Source of the DNA: Nonomuraea ceibae
GTDB taxonomy: Bacteria; Actinomycetota; Actinomycetes; Streptosporangiales; Streptosporangiaceae
DNA: 64,000 nucleotides
Direction: 5' to 3'
Assembly (NCBI RefSeq): GCF_019396325.1
Contig: NZ_JAHKRO010000047.1
Coordinates: forward strand, 1 to 64,000
The stretch's first letter is position 1. Each line of letters starts with the position of its first letter. The notes beneath the pieces are model-generated. The model was not told the origin of the DNA. It saw nothing but the letters and a program-made list of their open reading frames with translations, and did no database searches. A program made the position numbers and the translations under genes. Positions 1 to 9,010 of the stretch are shown here, piece by piece.

Positions 1-77
1 TTGCTCTGCTTGGGCTTGCCCGCCACGCCGGCGTCCTCCAGGTCGATCTCCGTCGATGCCTGGATCACAGTACTCAT
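1..77 (-). CDS. N-terminus of an unrecognised protein (runs off left edge)
   Basis: A minus-strand reading frame begins at 77 (ATG) and leaves the window after 25 codons. A GGAGG ribosome binding site lies about nine bases before the ATG. The visible residues begin MSTVIQASTEIDLEDAG. I do not recognise a family from so short a piece. It is divergent from the phosphoketolase remnant that follows. Function unknown. Confidence 0.45.
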   Translation of the reverse strand, partial: MSTVIQASTEIDLEDAGVAGKPKQS

Positions 78-133
78 CACGGGTGTCCTCCATGATCAGG
101 AGTTACACCGTTGTTCTTACACTCCCCCAGCGG

Positions 134-220
134 ATGTCCGACGAGCGGCTGCGGGCCCGCGCCCACACCCGCGAACACGGTGAGGACGCCGCCGAAATCC
201 GCGATTGGACGTGGGCCTGA
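134..220 (+). pseudogene. C-terminal remnant of phosphoketolase
   Basis: Twenty-eight codons and a stop encode a segment with the RARAHTREHGEDAAEIRDW pattern that resembles the extreme C-terminus of xylulose-5-phosphate/fructose-6-phosphate phosphoketolase, an enzyme of about 800 residues that splits sugar phosphates to acetyl phosphate. Everything upstream is missing, and the opposite strand of the flank carries an unrelated gene start, so this is a truncated relic. A strong hairpin directly downstream may be its old terminator. The assignment rests on this short match alone. Confidence 0.5.
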
Positions 221-231
221 CGGTCCGACGA

Positions 232-271
232 GACAAGCCTGGAAGGCAGCTTCGTGCCTTCCAGGCTTGTC
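232..271 (+). terminator. Perfect 17-bp stem hairpin
   Basis: GACAAGCCTGGAAGGCA at 232-248 is perfectly complementary to TGCCTTCCAGGCTTGTC at 255-271 with a 6-base loop (GCTTCG). It sits between the phosphoketolase remnant and the convergent PPOX gene, where a bidirectional terminator is expected. There is no T-tract, as is common in GC-rich actinomycetes. Confidence 0.75.
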
Positions 272-316
272 GTGTGTACGAGAGCCTTGATGATCGTGAC
301 CACCGACGTATGGGAG

Positions 317-748
317 TCACCTCTGCGTGAGGCGGTGCGGCGACGCGGAGATACGCCGGCCGGAGAGCTGCTCGGCTTCGACCACGATGTAGTGGTCCCT
401 GTTGCCAGGCGCCCAGGGTGTCAGCGGAAGCGCTGCAAGCTGGGCGATCTCGCCGGGGTCGGTGACCGCCCGGGCGTGCCCCACGACGGTCACCGACCAG
501 CCGGTGCGCGCCTCGGCGTCGAACTCGTCCGCCTCGAAGGCGACCACCGCGTTGCGGGTGGCTGCGGCGAGCTTGGAGCCGGACCCCGTGCGGATCACGA
601 TGCTCTCACCGTGAAGAAGGAAGGTGACAGGCTGCACGGCCGGCAAAGCCCGGTCAGTGAATACGATCCGGCCGATCGGCGTGGACGCGAGCAGACGCAG
701 GCACTCAGCGTGGGAGAGCACCTGCAGGCCGGATGAGTCGAGTTCCAT
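317..748 (-). CDS. Pyridoxamine 5'-phosphate oxidase (PPOX) family flavin-binding protein
   Basis: The 143-residue product looks like a single split-barrel PPOX/nitroreductase-A type domain: an N-terminal helix (LSHAECLRLLASTPIGRIVF), then the barrel with the VQPVTFLLHGESIVIRTGSG and VVAFEADEFD strands typical of this family. Such proteins bind FMN, F420 or heme and act as small cytoplasmic reductases; the substrate cannot be told. The ATG at 748 is preferred to an upstream GTG at 802 because it has a GGAAGG-like ribosome binding site. A DosR-like box (784-797) lies 36 bp upstream, so hypoxia/dormancy control is likely. Relatives of this family occur in the mycobacterial DosR regulon. Confidence 0.8.
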   Translation of the reverse strand: MELDSSGLQVLSHAECLRLLASTPIGRIVFTDRALPAVQPVTFLLHGESIVIRTGSGSKLAAATRNAVVAFEADEFDAEARTGWSVTVVGHARAVTDPGEIAQLAALPLTPWAPGNRDHYIVVEAEQLSGRRISASPHRLTQR

Positions 749-783
749 GCTCCCAGCCTTCCCGCTCGGGCCCAGCACAGGTA

Positions 784-797
784 GGGACAAAAGCCCC
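784..797. promoter_or_regulatory. DosR-like box upstream of the PPOX gene
   Basis: GGGACAAAAGCCCC matches the DosR core GGGACTWWAGTCCC at 12 of 14 positions and lies 36 bp before the PPOX start at 748. It is one of ten related sites in the window. Confidence 0.6.
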
Positions 798-854
798 GAC
801 ATTGCTGGTGATCGCCCCAGCGGGAGGTTCTGGCCGAGGATGACATCAGCGTGG

Positions 855-1754
855 TCACGGCTCCAGAGATCGGGGAATGGAGTCGGACGGCCCGTAGGGC
901 TGCTGAGTGTGCCCGCGGGCGTCGTAGATCTTCACCCACTTGATCGACGGGAACTGCTTGAGCGTGGGCTTGATCTGATCGGCGATGGTGAACGTCGATC
1001 CTCCACTGGTGATGTGGCCGGTGAGGTGCACCCGGGCGGTCCCGTTCTTGATGGTGAGCTTGCTGAAGCCGATGGCCTTGGAATCGACGAAGCGCAACCC
1101 GCGCGCCTTCTCAGCCTGGGTGGGGCCGGCGAACAGACGCTGAAGGGCGCCGTATGCGGTCGCCGGTGGGATGGCCGGCCGCTGCACGGCTGTCGTGTAC
1201 GGCCTGCGTCCGGTGTTGTAGTTGGCGGTGTTGAGGAAGTAGTCGCGTACCGGCACGGTCCGGTACGGCGTGGCGATGTCGACGACGACGCGGCTGGGCC
1301 ACCTGAGTGTGTAGACCCGGTAGGGCGTGCGCTTGGCCAGCGCGGCGCCGAACGTGAGCGTCGCCTCGAAGTCGCCGGTGTTGACGACCTGGATGATGCC
1401 GGGCAGTGCGTAGGTCCTGCGGGTCGGCCCGTAGGTGACATGGCCGTGGCGGTCGTGGCCGTCGGCGTGGCCGAAGCGGATCTGCAGCAGCGCGTCGCCA
1501 ACTGCGGGCACGTGTCGGCCGGAGCCGTCGGCGATCAGCTTGGGCACGTAGCGGACGTCGCGCCTGGCGGGCACGCCGCCGCGGAACTCGAAGACCAGCC
1601 GGTCGAGGCCGTCATGGTGCGCGGCTCGGATGCCGATCAGGGTGGGGGCGCCGGCGTGCTGGGTGATGGCCTGCGCCGGTACGGCGAGCAGGCCGGTGGA
1701 CGTGGCCACCATCGCGGTGGCGACGAGGGGACGGATCGGGAGCATGTCGATCAT
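855..1754 (-). CDS. Secreted AMIN-like plus GerMN domain protein
   Basis: The 299-residue product starts with a signal peptide (hydrophobic run ending in VPAQA, cleavage after about residue 28). The middle (about 40-190) resembles the AMIN-like beta domain of actinobacterial cell-envelope proteins. The last 90 residues (from ALQRLFAGPTQAE) resemble a GerMN domain, ending with the usual IKWVKIYDARG. These domains sit at the cell surface and probably bind envelope components; no enzyme function is implied. ATG at 1754 is chosen because AGGAGAAG precedes it; a second ATG three codons later is possible. The gene converges with the PPOX gene. Confidence 0.75.
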   Translation of the reverse strand: MIDMLPIRPLVATAMVATSTGLLAVPAQAITQHAGAPTLIGIRAAHHDGLDRLVFEFRGGVPARRDVRYVPKLIADGSGRHVPAVGDALLQIRFGHADGHDRHGHVTYGPTRRTYALPGIIQVVNTGDFEATLTFGAALAKRTPYRVYTLRWPSRVVVDIATPYRTVPVRDYFLNTANYNTGRRPYTTAVQRPAIPPATAYGALQRLFAGPTQAEKARGLRFVDSKAIGFSKLTIKNGTARVHLTGHITSGGSTFTIADQIKPTLKQFPSIKWVKIYDARGHTQQPYGPSDSIPRSLEP

Positions 1755-1873
1755 CTCTTCTCCTGTGAGTGCTCCTGATCTCAGAGTGCTCTCCACCACC
1801 GCCGGACAACAGCGGCGAACGTCCTCAATCTCCATGCCTATTGGCTGATGGGACGGACTGCTGAGGGCAGTCC

Positions 1874-1887
1874 GGGACGAAGGTCCT
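1874..1887. promoter_or_regulatory. DosR-like box upstream of universal stress protein
   Basis: GGGACGAAGGTCCT keeps the GGGAC-N4-GTCC spacing of a DosR box (11 of 14 core positions). It lies about 75 bp before the USP start at 1962. Confidence 0.55.
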
Positions 1888-1961
1888 TCCGTATAGGGCC
1901 ATTTGGCGCTTGGTCTGCGGCGATCTCAGGAGTGTCCTTGAAAGGACACAAGGGAGTAACC

Positions 1962-2801
1962 ATGATCCTGGTTGGGGTGGACGGCTCGCAGGCCGGACTT
2001 GTAGCCGTCGGTTGGGCCGCGCGAGAGGCGGCGCTGCGCGGAGTGCCACTCACCGCGGCTCACGCCATGCCGCGGTGGGCGTACGAGACCACGACCGGCC
2101 GCTATGCCGAGGTGGCTCGCTGGATGTGCGAAGGCGGCAGAAGCGTCCTGGCCGCGGCCGAGGAGCGGGCACGCCGGGAGCAGCCGGAGATCGAGGTGAG
2201 GACGACGTTCCTCCCGGATGATGCGCGCGTTGCCCTGATCGCGGCGGCGAAGGACGCCGAGCTGCTGGTCGTCGGCAGCCACGGACTCGGGGGCGTGCGC
2301 GGGATGCTGGTCGGCTCGGTCGCCTACGGCGTGGCCGGGCACGCACCGTGCGACGTCGTGGTGGTTCGCGAGCCTTCCTCGCCGCCCGGTGCGGAGGTCG
2401 TTGCCGGGGTCGACGGTTCGCCGGCGTCGTCGAGGGTGCTGGAATTCGCCGCCGCCGAGGCGCGGCTGCTTGGAGCACGGCTGCGGGCCGTGCACGTCAG
2501 GGCGTATCCCAATCCGGGCGCCTTCGGCCTGGTGGAGCAAGAGGACGGCGGCGACGATCTGCTCGTCCTGAAGAAGACGATCGCCGCCCTTCGCGATCGA
2601 TACCCGGACGTCCGGATTGTCGAAGAGGTCGTGCACGGCCATCCCGCCGAGCTCTTGCGGCAGGTCGCGAGCGGTGCCGAATTGCTGGTGGTGGGCTCGC
2701 ACGGGCACAGCACGTTCGCCGGCATGATCCTGGGCTCGGTCAGCCACGAGCTGCTTCACCGGGCTCCTTGCCCGCTGGCCGTGGTGCGGACCGCGCGATG
2801 A
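1962..2801 (+). CDS. Tandem-domain universal stress protein
   Basis: The 279-residue product contains two UspA domains. Domain 1 (about 1-140) opens with ILVGVDGSQAG and ends with the nucleotide-binding GSHGLGGVRGMLVGSVAYG; domain 2 (about 145-279) opens VVAGVDGSPAS and ends GSHGHSTFAGMILGSVS. The G-2x-G-9x-G(S/T) ATP motif is present in both. Tandem USPs of this size are typical of actinobacterial dormancy regulons (Mycobacterium Rv2005c/Rv2623 type) and are cytoplasmic. AGGGAG lies eight bases before ATG 1962, which decides the start over the long upstream extension. A DosR-like box is 75 bp upstream. Confidence 0.92.
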   Translation: MILVGVDGSQAGLVAVGWAAREAALRGVPLTAAHAMPRWAYETTTGRYAEVARWMCEGGRSVLAAAEERARREQPEIEVRTTFLPDDARVALIAAAKDAELLVVGSHGLGGVRGMLVGSVAYGVAGHAPCDVVVVREPSSPPGAEVVAGVDGSPASSRVLEFAAAEARLLGARLRAVHVRAYPNPGAFGLVEQEDGGDDLLVLKKTIAALRDRYPDVRIVEEVVHGHPAELLRQVASGAELLVVGSHGHSTFAGMILGSVSHELLHRAPCPLAVVRTAR

Positions 2802-3232
2802 ACGGCCGGTCTGAGGGCTGCGAGCCGCGGCCCAAGAGCTGGTGTCATGCCTTCCAGCTCTGCCGCCGTCGATGTCTGGGGGAGCCCTCGCCGGTGCCGG
2901 CTACGGAGAGTGCGACGGTCCAACGGCACGCAGTGTGGTGACCAAACCGTGGACGAAACCCTCTTGAATGATCCTGCTCTAAGGACTGTTGCGGAGGGTA
3001 GTTGGATTTGTGGGGGAGCGTCATCACGCAGCGCGGGCTCTGAGCCCGCAACCGTCACACGGGCGGGCGGTCGAGGGTGACTGCCCGCCCCGGACCGGTG
3101 GCCGCTGGGCATGGGTCGGGCAGTCCAGCGGGCTCCCCCTCACAGCGTGTGGCCCGCCGCCGCCATTATCTACAGTGACTGAACAACTACGCAATGCGTG
3201 CGTTGGTGGGCGGATCGAGCTGACGCAACGGG
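2802..3232. other. Intergenic stretch without a convincing gene
   Basis: Between the convergent USP and ATPase-domain genes I see only a hairpin at 3061-3090 and small open frames without family resemblance or a good ribosome binding site. Confidence 0.5.
3061..3090. terminator. Hairpin between convergent genes
   Basis: GGGCGGGC (3061-3068) pairs perfectly with GCCCGCCC (3083-3090) across a 14-base loop, without a T-tract. Its position between convergent genes fits a bidirectional terminator. Confidence 0.5.
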
Positions 3233-3679
3233 CTACCGGTGGACACACGCCGGGGATGTGGGCGGGCGGTTGGCGAATGCGGGGTGGTCGGCGGGGCGCA
3301 GACGCAGATGCACGCGGGATGCTCCGGTGTCCCAGTCAAAGGCGATGAGGTCACACAGGAACAGGACGACAGCCAGGGATGCGTCACTGCCGGTCAGGCC
3401 GGAGTGTGGGCTGAGACTGGCGGTGATCCGGTCATCGGTGATCGCGTTCGTCGGGTCGTAGAGGTGGAGGCTTACGCATGCCTGGTCGGCCCACAGGCTG
3501 AGTGTGGCGTCCGGGCGTGCGGTATTGATGAGGAGGAGGGCTGCCTCGTGGACGGCGAGCACAAGATCGGCAGCCCGGCAAGGACACAGCCCCTCGATCG
3601 TGGCGAAGGCGTGCACCCGTTGACGCAACCTCGCGGGGTTGTCTCGGAGGGGCGACGACAACGGGATGGGCAGGAACAT
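3233..3679 (-). CDS. ATP-binding, anti-sigma-factor-like (RsbW/HATPase) protein
   Basis: The 148-residue product resembles the single-domain histidine-kinase-like ATPases that control sigma factors in actinomycetes. The helix ADLVLAVHEAALLLINTA matches the N-box region, although the usual Asn (ExxxNAxxH) is not clearly conserved. The C-terminal beta strand VHLRLRP closes the fold. ATG 3679 has AAGGAG eight bases upstream; a GTG at 3709 is in frame but has none. Expected in the cytosol, with an anti-sigma partner not found in the window. The weak N-box means that activity is uncertain. Confidence 0.55.
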   Translation of the reverse strand: MFLPIPLSSPLRDNPARLRQRVHAFATIEGLCPCRAADLVLAVHEAALLLINTARPDATLSLWADQACVSLHLYDPTNAITDDRITASLSPHSGLTGSDASLAVVLFLCDLIAFDWDTGASRVHLRLRPADHPAFANRPPTSPACVHR

Positions 3680-3795
3680 GCGTCGCGCTCCTTCTATGTC
3701 TGTCAGCACCCGGGAGGTGGAAGCCTAGTCGCCGCGCAGTCGCCCTGAAGATTGTTGCAGAGTAGCTGAGCGGGCATTCTTCGTGTACGGACGGG

Positions 3796-5568
3796 GTGTT
3801 ACCGGCTGATCCGTTGTGGGTGGAGACGTACACCGGGCTGCCGATGAGCCGGTTCCAGCGGCTGGTGCGAGTGGTGAAGAATCGAGGCGGCGAGGGGCCC
3901 GGTGGCGAGGGACCCGTGGGCGGCACCGGCGCCGCGGAGTTGATGGAGGTGGTGGCCATCTTGAAGCGGGTGAACCAGAGCGGCGGCCGCAAGGTGCCCG
4001 AGGGCGCGCCCACCGCTTTCGTGCCGGCCCGCTACGCCGAGTACCTGGCCAAGGCGCGCAAAGACGGTGATGAGACCGCCTACCGCCACTATTGGGAGTT
4101 GCGCGTGGTGCTGGCGCTGCGCGACGGGCTGCGCTCGGGGGATGTGTTTGTGCCGGCTCGCGCCGCTACGCTGATCCGGCCGCCTACCTGTACACGCCCG
4201 AGCAGTGGGCGCCGCGGCGTGCCGATTTCTGCAGGTTGGTCGGCAAGCCCGGCGATGCCGCCGAGGCGATCGAACAGGGCGAGGACGAACTGCTCGCCGC
4301 ACTGGCCCACAGGTGCTGGCCCAGGCGTTGCCTGACGACACCGGCATGGTCCGGCTCGATGAGGACGACAAGCTGGTGATCCCGCCGCTGTCGGCCGAGG
4401 ACGTGCCGGGCGAGGCCACGGAGCTGAGGGGGAGCTGGCCGGGATGCTGCCGTTCGCGCCGATCGCCTCGCTGCTGATCGAGTTGAACGTGTGCGCGCAT
4501 TTGTGGACTGCTTCACCCATGCCGGCGGCCGCAAGCAGGCCCGCCCGGCCGATCTCAAGCGCAATATCCTCAGCGTGCTCATCGCCAACGCCACGAATCT
4601 GGGGTTGTCCAGGATGGCGGAGGCTTGCGGCATCCCGTATGACGTGCTGCGCTGGACGCAGGAGTGGTACGTGCGGGCCGAGACGCTGCGCGAGGCCAAC
4701 ATGGTCAACAGGTCGTCGTCAACTACCACCGGTGGGAGGCGGCAAGAGCATGACCGCGCTGGACATGACCGTCCACGGCGGCCAGGTGCTGTCATCCTGC
4801 ACGCACGTGTCCGACCAGCACTCCACCTTCGGCACCAAGACATCGCACCGAAGCCCGCGAGGCGCATTTCGTGCTGGACGACTTTCTGAGCAACGCCACC
4901 GACCTCCGCCGTTCGAGCACCTGAGCGATACGAATGGCGTGATGCTCACCAACTGCGGTCTGTTCGAGCTGGTGGGCAAGCTGCTGTCCCCCGCACCCGC
5001 GACCTGGGCAAGATCGCGTAGATCCGGGACGAGACGCCCACGGAGACGGTCAAGCGCTACCCGCATGCAGGGCCGCTTCGAGCGCGAGCTGGAACGAAGA
5101 CCTCATCACCGAATGCTGGCCGGATCTGCTGCGCATGGCCGGGTCGCTGAAATGCGGGCAGGCCACCGCCTCGCTGGTGGTGGGCAAGTGATCGGTCGCC
5201 TCCCGGCAGAACACCCTGGCGGCCGCGCTGAAGGTGTGGGACATGCTGCGCCGCACCCTGCACGCGCTGCGCCGGGGCCTGCATTACGCCCAGCAGGGTG
5301 CCGTCATCTAGCCGGCCCTGGCCGATCAGGTGTGGTGTCTGACCGTGTTGACAACGCCGTCATCACCTGGACGGCAGAGTAGTACTCGCTGGCCGTGAGG
5401 CAGTTGCGCGCCACCGGCCGGGACGTGCCAAAGCTGCTGGCCCACATCTCCCCGGCGCACAGCGAGAACGTCAACTTCTTCGGGGTCATCACCGTGGATG
5501 TGGAGGCGGAGCCGGCCGAGCTGGACGGTGGCCGCTGCCGTCCGCAGGCGATGCAGGAGACCAGCTGA
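3796..5568 (+). pseudogene. Decayed Tn3-family transposase (TnpA, central and C-terminal part)
   Basis: Reading across several frames recovers a Tn3-family TnpA from about the middle of the roughly 1000-residue protein: YRHYWELRVVLALRDGLRSG, then RRYADPAAYLYTPEQWAPRR, DLKRNILSVLIANATNLGLS, ILRWTQEWYVRAETLREAN-like sequence, the THVSDQHSTFGTK motif, SNATDLPPFEHLSDTNG, and the C-terminal ISPAHSENVNFFGVITVD. At least six frame changes and several stop codons (near 4180, 4320, 4740, 5020, 5190 and 5310) rule out function. The N-terminal DNA-binding half is missing. I could not define the terminal inverted repeats. Confidence 0.88.
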
Positions 5569-5802
5569 TCCCCAAGTGATCGCCGCTTGTGGTCGACTGC
5601 AGGACGTGACCGCCCTTGCCGGGGGGCCGGGTGCTCGACCTGAGCACGGGGGCGCCCGTGATCTTAGGTGAGGCGGCTTGCCACTTCAGGGCGGCGCAGC
5701 TTCGGCGCTGCAGTTCCCTGCCGTCGAGCGGCGGGGTCTCGGATGAGATACCCGACACTTGACACACGAAATTTGTGTCGTGAATAATAGAGCATAGTTC
5801 GA

Positions 5803-5941
5803 GGGGGAGTACCCGACTCGTTACCGCACCGCCGTCAGTACGGGCCCAGCCATCCGGGCCCCGGCGGGGCAGCCACCGCCTTAGCCGGTGGCCCCGGGGA
5901 GACCGTCGGCCACAGAGCGCCGCCGCGCAGCGCGCGGCGGC
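5803..5941 (+). promoter_or_regulatory. Probable yybP-ykoY manganese riboswitch leader of terC
   Basis: The leader of the TerC gene contains the hallmark pieces of yybP-ykoY Mn2+ riboswitches in the right order: GGGGGAGTAC (5803-5812), CGTCAGTACG (5833-5842) followed by GC-rich paired arms (GGGCCC / GGGCCC, CCACCG / CGGTGG), and GGGGAGACC (5896-5904). A strong GC hairpin (GCCGCCGCGC / GCGCGGCGGC, 5919-5941) sits just before the ribosome binding site at 5949-5954 and could be the expression platform. This riboswitch class is known to control TerC/Alx-type and other Mn2+ exporters. The P1 helix looks weak by eye, so a covariance search is needed. Confidence 0.55.
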
Positions 5942-5963
5942 CTGGTCGAGGAGGTCTGCTCCG

Positions 5964-7022
5964 TTGTCTGTCACCTGGTGGGCCTGGGCCGCGGTGCTGC
6001 TGGCGGTGGCCATCATGTTGGCCATCGACCTGCTGCTGCATCGCGACAATCACGTCATCGGCTTTCGTGAGGCGGCCATTTGGTCGGGCGTGTGGGTCAC
6101 GGCCGGCCTGGCCTTCGGCGCGATCTTGTGGGTCTGGCAGGGCGGGCAGGTGGCCGGCACCTACTTCGCCGGCTACCTGATCGAAAAGGCATTGTCGATC
6201 GACAACGTGTTCGTCTTCGCGCTGATCTTCACCGCCTTCGCCGTGCCCGCCGCGCTGCAGCACAAGGTGCTGTTCTGGGGCGTCATCGGCGCGCTGGTCT
6301 TCCGGCTGGTGTTCATCTTCGTCGGCGCCGAGCTGCTGGAGACGTTCTTCTGGACCGCCTACCTGTTCGGCGCGTTCCTCATCTACACCGGCTACAAGAT
6401 GGCCTTCCGGCACAACCAGCAGCCCCCGCCCGACCGTAACCCGGTGGTCCGCCTGATGCGCCGCGTGGTGCCGACCGACCCCCGCTACCACGGCGCCCGC
6501 TTCTTCGCCCGCATCGACGGCAGGTGGGTGGCCACGCTGCTGTTCGTGGTGCTGATCGCGGTGGAGGCGACCGACCTGATCTTCGCCATCGACTCGGTCG
6601 CCGCGATCCTGGCGATCACGACCAGCACCTTCATCGTCTGGACCGCCAACGCGTTTGCGATCCTCGGGCTGCGCAGCCTGTACTTCTGCCTGGCCGGGCT
6701 GCTGCGCCGGTTCGTGCACCTGCACTACGGCCTGGCGCTGCTGCTGGCCTTCGCCGGCGTCAAGCTGATCGCCTCGGGGACCCCGATCGGGAAGCTGCCC
6801 ATCCCCATCACGCTCGGCGTGATCGCCGTCACCATTGGCGTCTCCATCGGCTGGAGCCTGCTGGCCACCCGCGCCACCGCCGCAACCGGCAGTGGCGGAA
6901 ACGGCAGCGGCGGCACCGCCGCCACACATCCGCCTGCGACCTCCGGCACGAACGGGCGGCAAGCCGGTGCGGGCAACGCAGCAGCCGCCGACCGCAGCAC
7001 CGTCGTCAACGACCCGTCGTGA
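5964..7022 (+). CDS. TerC/Alx family integral membrane metal transporter
   Basis: The 352-residue product has about nine hydrophobic segments and the TerC family signatures: EKALSIDNVFVFALIFTAF (about 75-93) and ATDLIFAIDSVAAILAIT (about 203-220), each with the membrane Asp that is thought to bind Mn2+. Members move manganese out of the cytosol, often helping to metallate exported proteins. The start is TTG 5964 with GAGGAGG about nine bases upstream. The last 50 residues are a low-complexity Ala/Gly/Thr tail, unusual for the family. A probable Mn2+ riboswitch precedes it, which supports the manganese role. Confidence 0.9.
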   Translation: MSVTWWAWAAVLLAVAIMLAIDLLLHRDNHVIGFREAAIWSGVWVTAGLAFGAILWVWQGGQVAGTYFAGYLIEKALSIDNVFVFALIFTAFAVPAALQHKVLFWGVIGALVFRLVFIFVGAELLETFFWTAYLFGAFLIYTGYKMAFRHNQQPPPDRNPVVRLMRRVVPTDPRYHGARFFARIDGRWVATLLFVVLIAVEATDLIFAIDSVAAILAITTSTFIVWTANAFAILGLRSLYFCLAGLLRRFVHLHYGLALLLAFAGVKLIASGTPIGKLPIPITLGVIAVTIGVSIGWSLLATRATAATGSGGNGSGGTAATHPPATSGTNGRQAGAGNAAAADRSTVVNDPS

Positions 7023-7085
7023 ACCTCCGCCCACGCAACGCCCCCGGGCGCGAGCGCCGCGGGGACAGGAAGGAACAACACCACC

Positions 7086-8560
7086 ATGCGCAACCCACCC
7101 GCCACCGCCCAGCCCACTGCGGGCCCCGTGCCCCTGCCGGCGCGTACTGCCATCAGATCACCGACCGCCTGCCGGGCACCGGACCGGTGCTGGCCGTTCT
7201 CACCGGCGGCCCCGCCGACCTGGCCGTGGCCCGCACCGCCGCCACCTGGGCGGCCGGCACGGGCAGCCTGCTGATCGCCGTCACCGTGGTTACCAGTACC
7301 GGCTTCAGCATCAACCCGCTCCTGCACCAGGTACGGGCCCGCCGCCAGGATGCCGACAGCCTGGCCGTGATCGACCGACTCACTCCGATCCTGACCGCGT
7401 CCGGGGTTGCTTGGCTACGCACCATCGTGGCTGTGCCCACTCGTGCCGGCCCGACCCCCACGCTGGCCCCGGCCCTGCCGCTGGCCACGATCCGGCGCTT
7501 GGTCGACCGCTACGCCGGCCTGCAACAGGTCCGCGAGTATCCCGCGATCTCCCTGCTGCTGAGCACCACCCCGGTCGCCGAGCTCACCGGCGCCGACGCG
7601 CTCGGGCTGGACGCGCTGACCGCCGAAGCGGTGGAGCGGCTGCGCGGCGAACCGCAGTCCGCCGCGGCCACCCCGGCGATCGGCCGCCTGCACACCCTGC
7701 TCGGCCAAGCCCGGCACGGCCCCACTCGCCATGGGCCGGCCGTGTATGCCAGCGCCGGCAGCCAGGCGTTGATCCGGCTGCCGATCGGTGTACGCGACCG
7801 CGCCGTCGGCGATCCGACATTTGCCACCCGCGACCTGATCCGCGCGCTGCACCGCACCCCACGCCACCTAGTGCTGGCCCTCAACCCCGGGCAGCCCGGC
7901 TGCTGGAGACGCTGCCGACACCCTACTGCCCGCCGCCACCTCGGCCTTCCCGATGTCAGCGGGCCGCACCCCCACACGCGGCCGCGGCCGCGCCGACCGG
8001 CCCAGCCGGGAGTCTTCCGCCAGCGACTTTTCCGTCAGGTCGACGCCGCCCTCGGCGCCGACCTGCGCCTGCACCCCGCTCCGCTGGTGCTCGTCGGCGA
8101 CGAGCGCACCACCGCAGCATTCAAACGGCTGTCGGCCAACTGTCAGCGGCTGGCCGGCATCGTCACCGGCAACCTGGCCGCCCCCGGCCGGCCGAGCTGA
8201 CCGCCCACATCCGCACGGTGCTCGGTGCCTACCTGCACCGCCGCCAAGATGAAGCGCTTGCCCTGTTCCAGCAGCGCACCGCGGCCGGCCGCGTCGCGTC
8301 CGGAATGCCGGCCGCCAGTGGGCCGCTCGCAACAGGAGGCCCGAGATGCTCGCCGTCGACGACTCGCTCCATTACCCCGCCCGGCTGTCCGACGACGGCG
8401 ACACCCTCACCCCGGCCGCCGACATCGACCACCGCGACGTCATCGAGGACGCCATGGACGAGCTCATCGAACTCGTCTGGCCGGGGGCGGCTGGATCGCC
8501 TTCGCCACCCCGCAAGCCCTGGCCGGCCATCAAGGCGTCGCCCTGGTCACCCGCCGCTGA
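7086..8560 (+). pseudogene. Frameshifted baeRF3-like (release-factor-fold) gene with USP-like N-terminal part
   Basis: Starting at ATG 7086 the coding potential changes frame several times (near 7135, 7890-7990, 8193, 8340 and 8490). The first 130 codons resemble a degenerate universal-stress-type alpha/beta segment (GPVLAVLTGGPADLAVARTA). From about 7490 on, the sequence matches the bacterial archaeo-eukaryotic release factor family baeRF3: REYPAISLLLSTTPVAELTG, DPTFATRDLIRALHRTPRHL, PLVLVGDERTTAAFKRLS, RQDEALALFQQRTAAGRVASG, VDDSLHYPARLSDDGDTLTP and GGWIAFATPQALAGHQGVAL. These proteins have been proposed to act on stalled ribosomes or their RNA. The gene appears dead, or the assembly has indels here. 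Confidence 0.7.
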
Positions 8561-8574
8561 GCACGCCGGTCGTG

Positions 8575-8602
8575 CATATCATGTCTTCTGTTTCGCGATA
8601 TG
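8575..8602. promoter_or_regulatory. Inverted repeat, candidate operator
   Basis: CATATC (8575-8580) and GATATG (8597-8602) are exact inverted copies 16 bases apart, 27 bp before the start of the winged-helix regulator. It could be its autoregulatory operator or overlap its promoter. Confidence 0.35.
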
Positions 8603-8628
8603 ACAGTCGTGCTTCTAGCCTGAAAGAC

Positions 8629-8967
8629 ATGCCGGACTGGACGTTCCTGACCAACCACGCCCACGTTCTGCTGTGCATCGCACGCGACCCCGGGGTGCGC
8701 ATCCGCGACGTGGCCACCCGGGTCGGCATCACCGAACGGGCCGCGCAACGCATCCTGGCCGACCTGGTCGCCGCCGGATACCTGACCGCTATCCGCGAGG
8801 GGCGGCGCAACCGCTACCAGCTCAACCCGTCCCTGCCGCTACGCCATCCGCTGGAACGCGATCACCAGATCGGGGAGATCCTCGCGGTCTTCCACGCCAC
8901 CGAAGCGCCCACGCCCAAGGCCAGGCCCGAAACGCTGACCGCACCGACGGCGGATGCACACCAGTAA
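8629..8967 (+). CDS. Winged helix-turn-helix transcriptional regulator
   Basis: The 112-residue product carries a MarR/ArsR-type winged helix: DPGVRIRDVATRVGITERAA is the positioning and recognition helix pair, followed by QRILADLVAAGYLTAIREGR (helix and wing). The C-terminal 35 residues are short and variable. Small stand-alone regulators of this kind are common in actinomycetes; no ligand pocket is evident. Start ATG 8629 is preceded by a weak GAAAGAC. An inverted repeat lies just upstream. Its target may be the broken baeRF3 gene region or itself. Confidence 0.8.
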   Translation: MPDWTFLTNHAHVLLCIARDPGVRIRDVATRVGITERAAQRILADLVAAGYLTAIREGRRNRYQLNPSLPLRHPLERDHQIGEILAVFHATEAPTPKARPETLTAPTADAHQ

Positions 8968-9010
8968 TCCGTCCACTGCGGCATATCTGGGGTGCCGGTA
9001 AGAAACGAGC

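Noticed and set aside
5718..5779. Short inverted repeats before the riboswitch (GGGTCTC/GAGATACCC and GACACA/TGTGTC) as Tn3 ends
   Set aside because: Neither matches a 38-bp Tn3 terminal repeat, and no partner copy was found left of the transposase.
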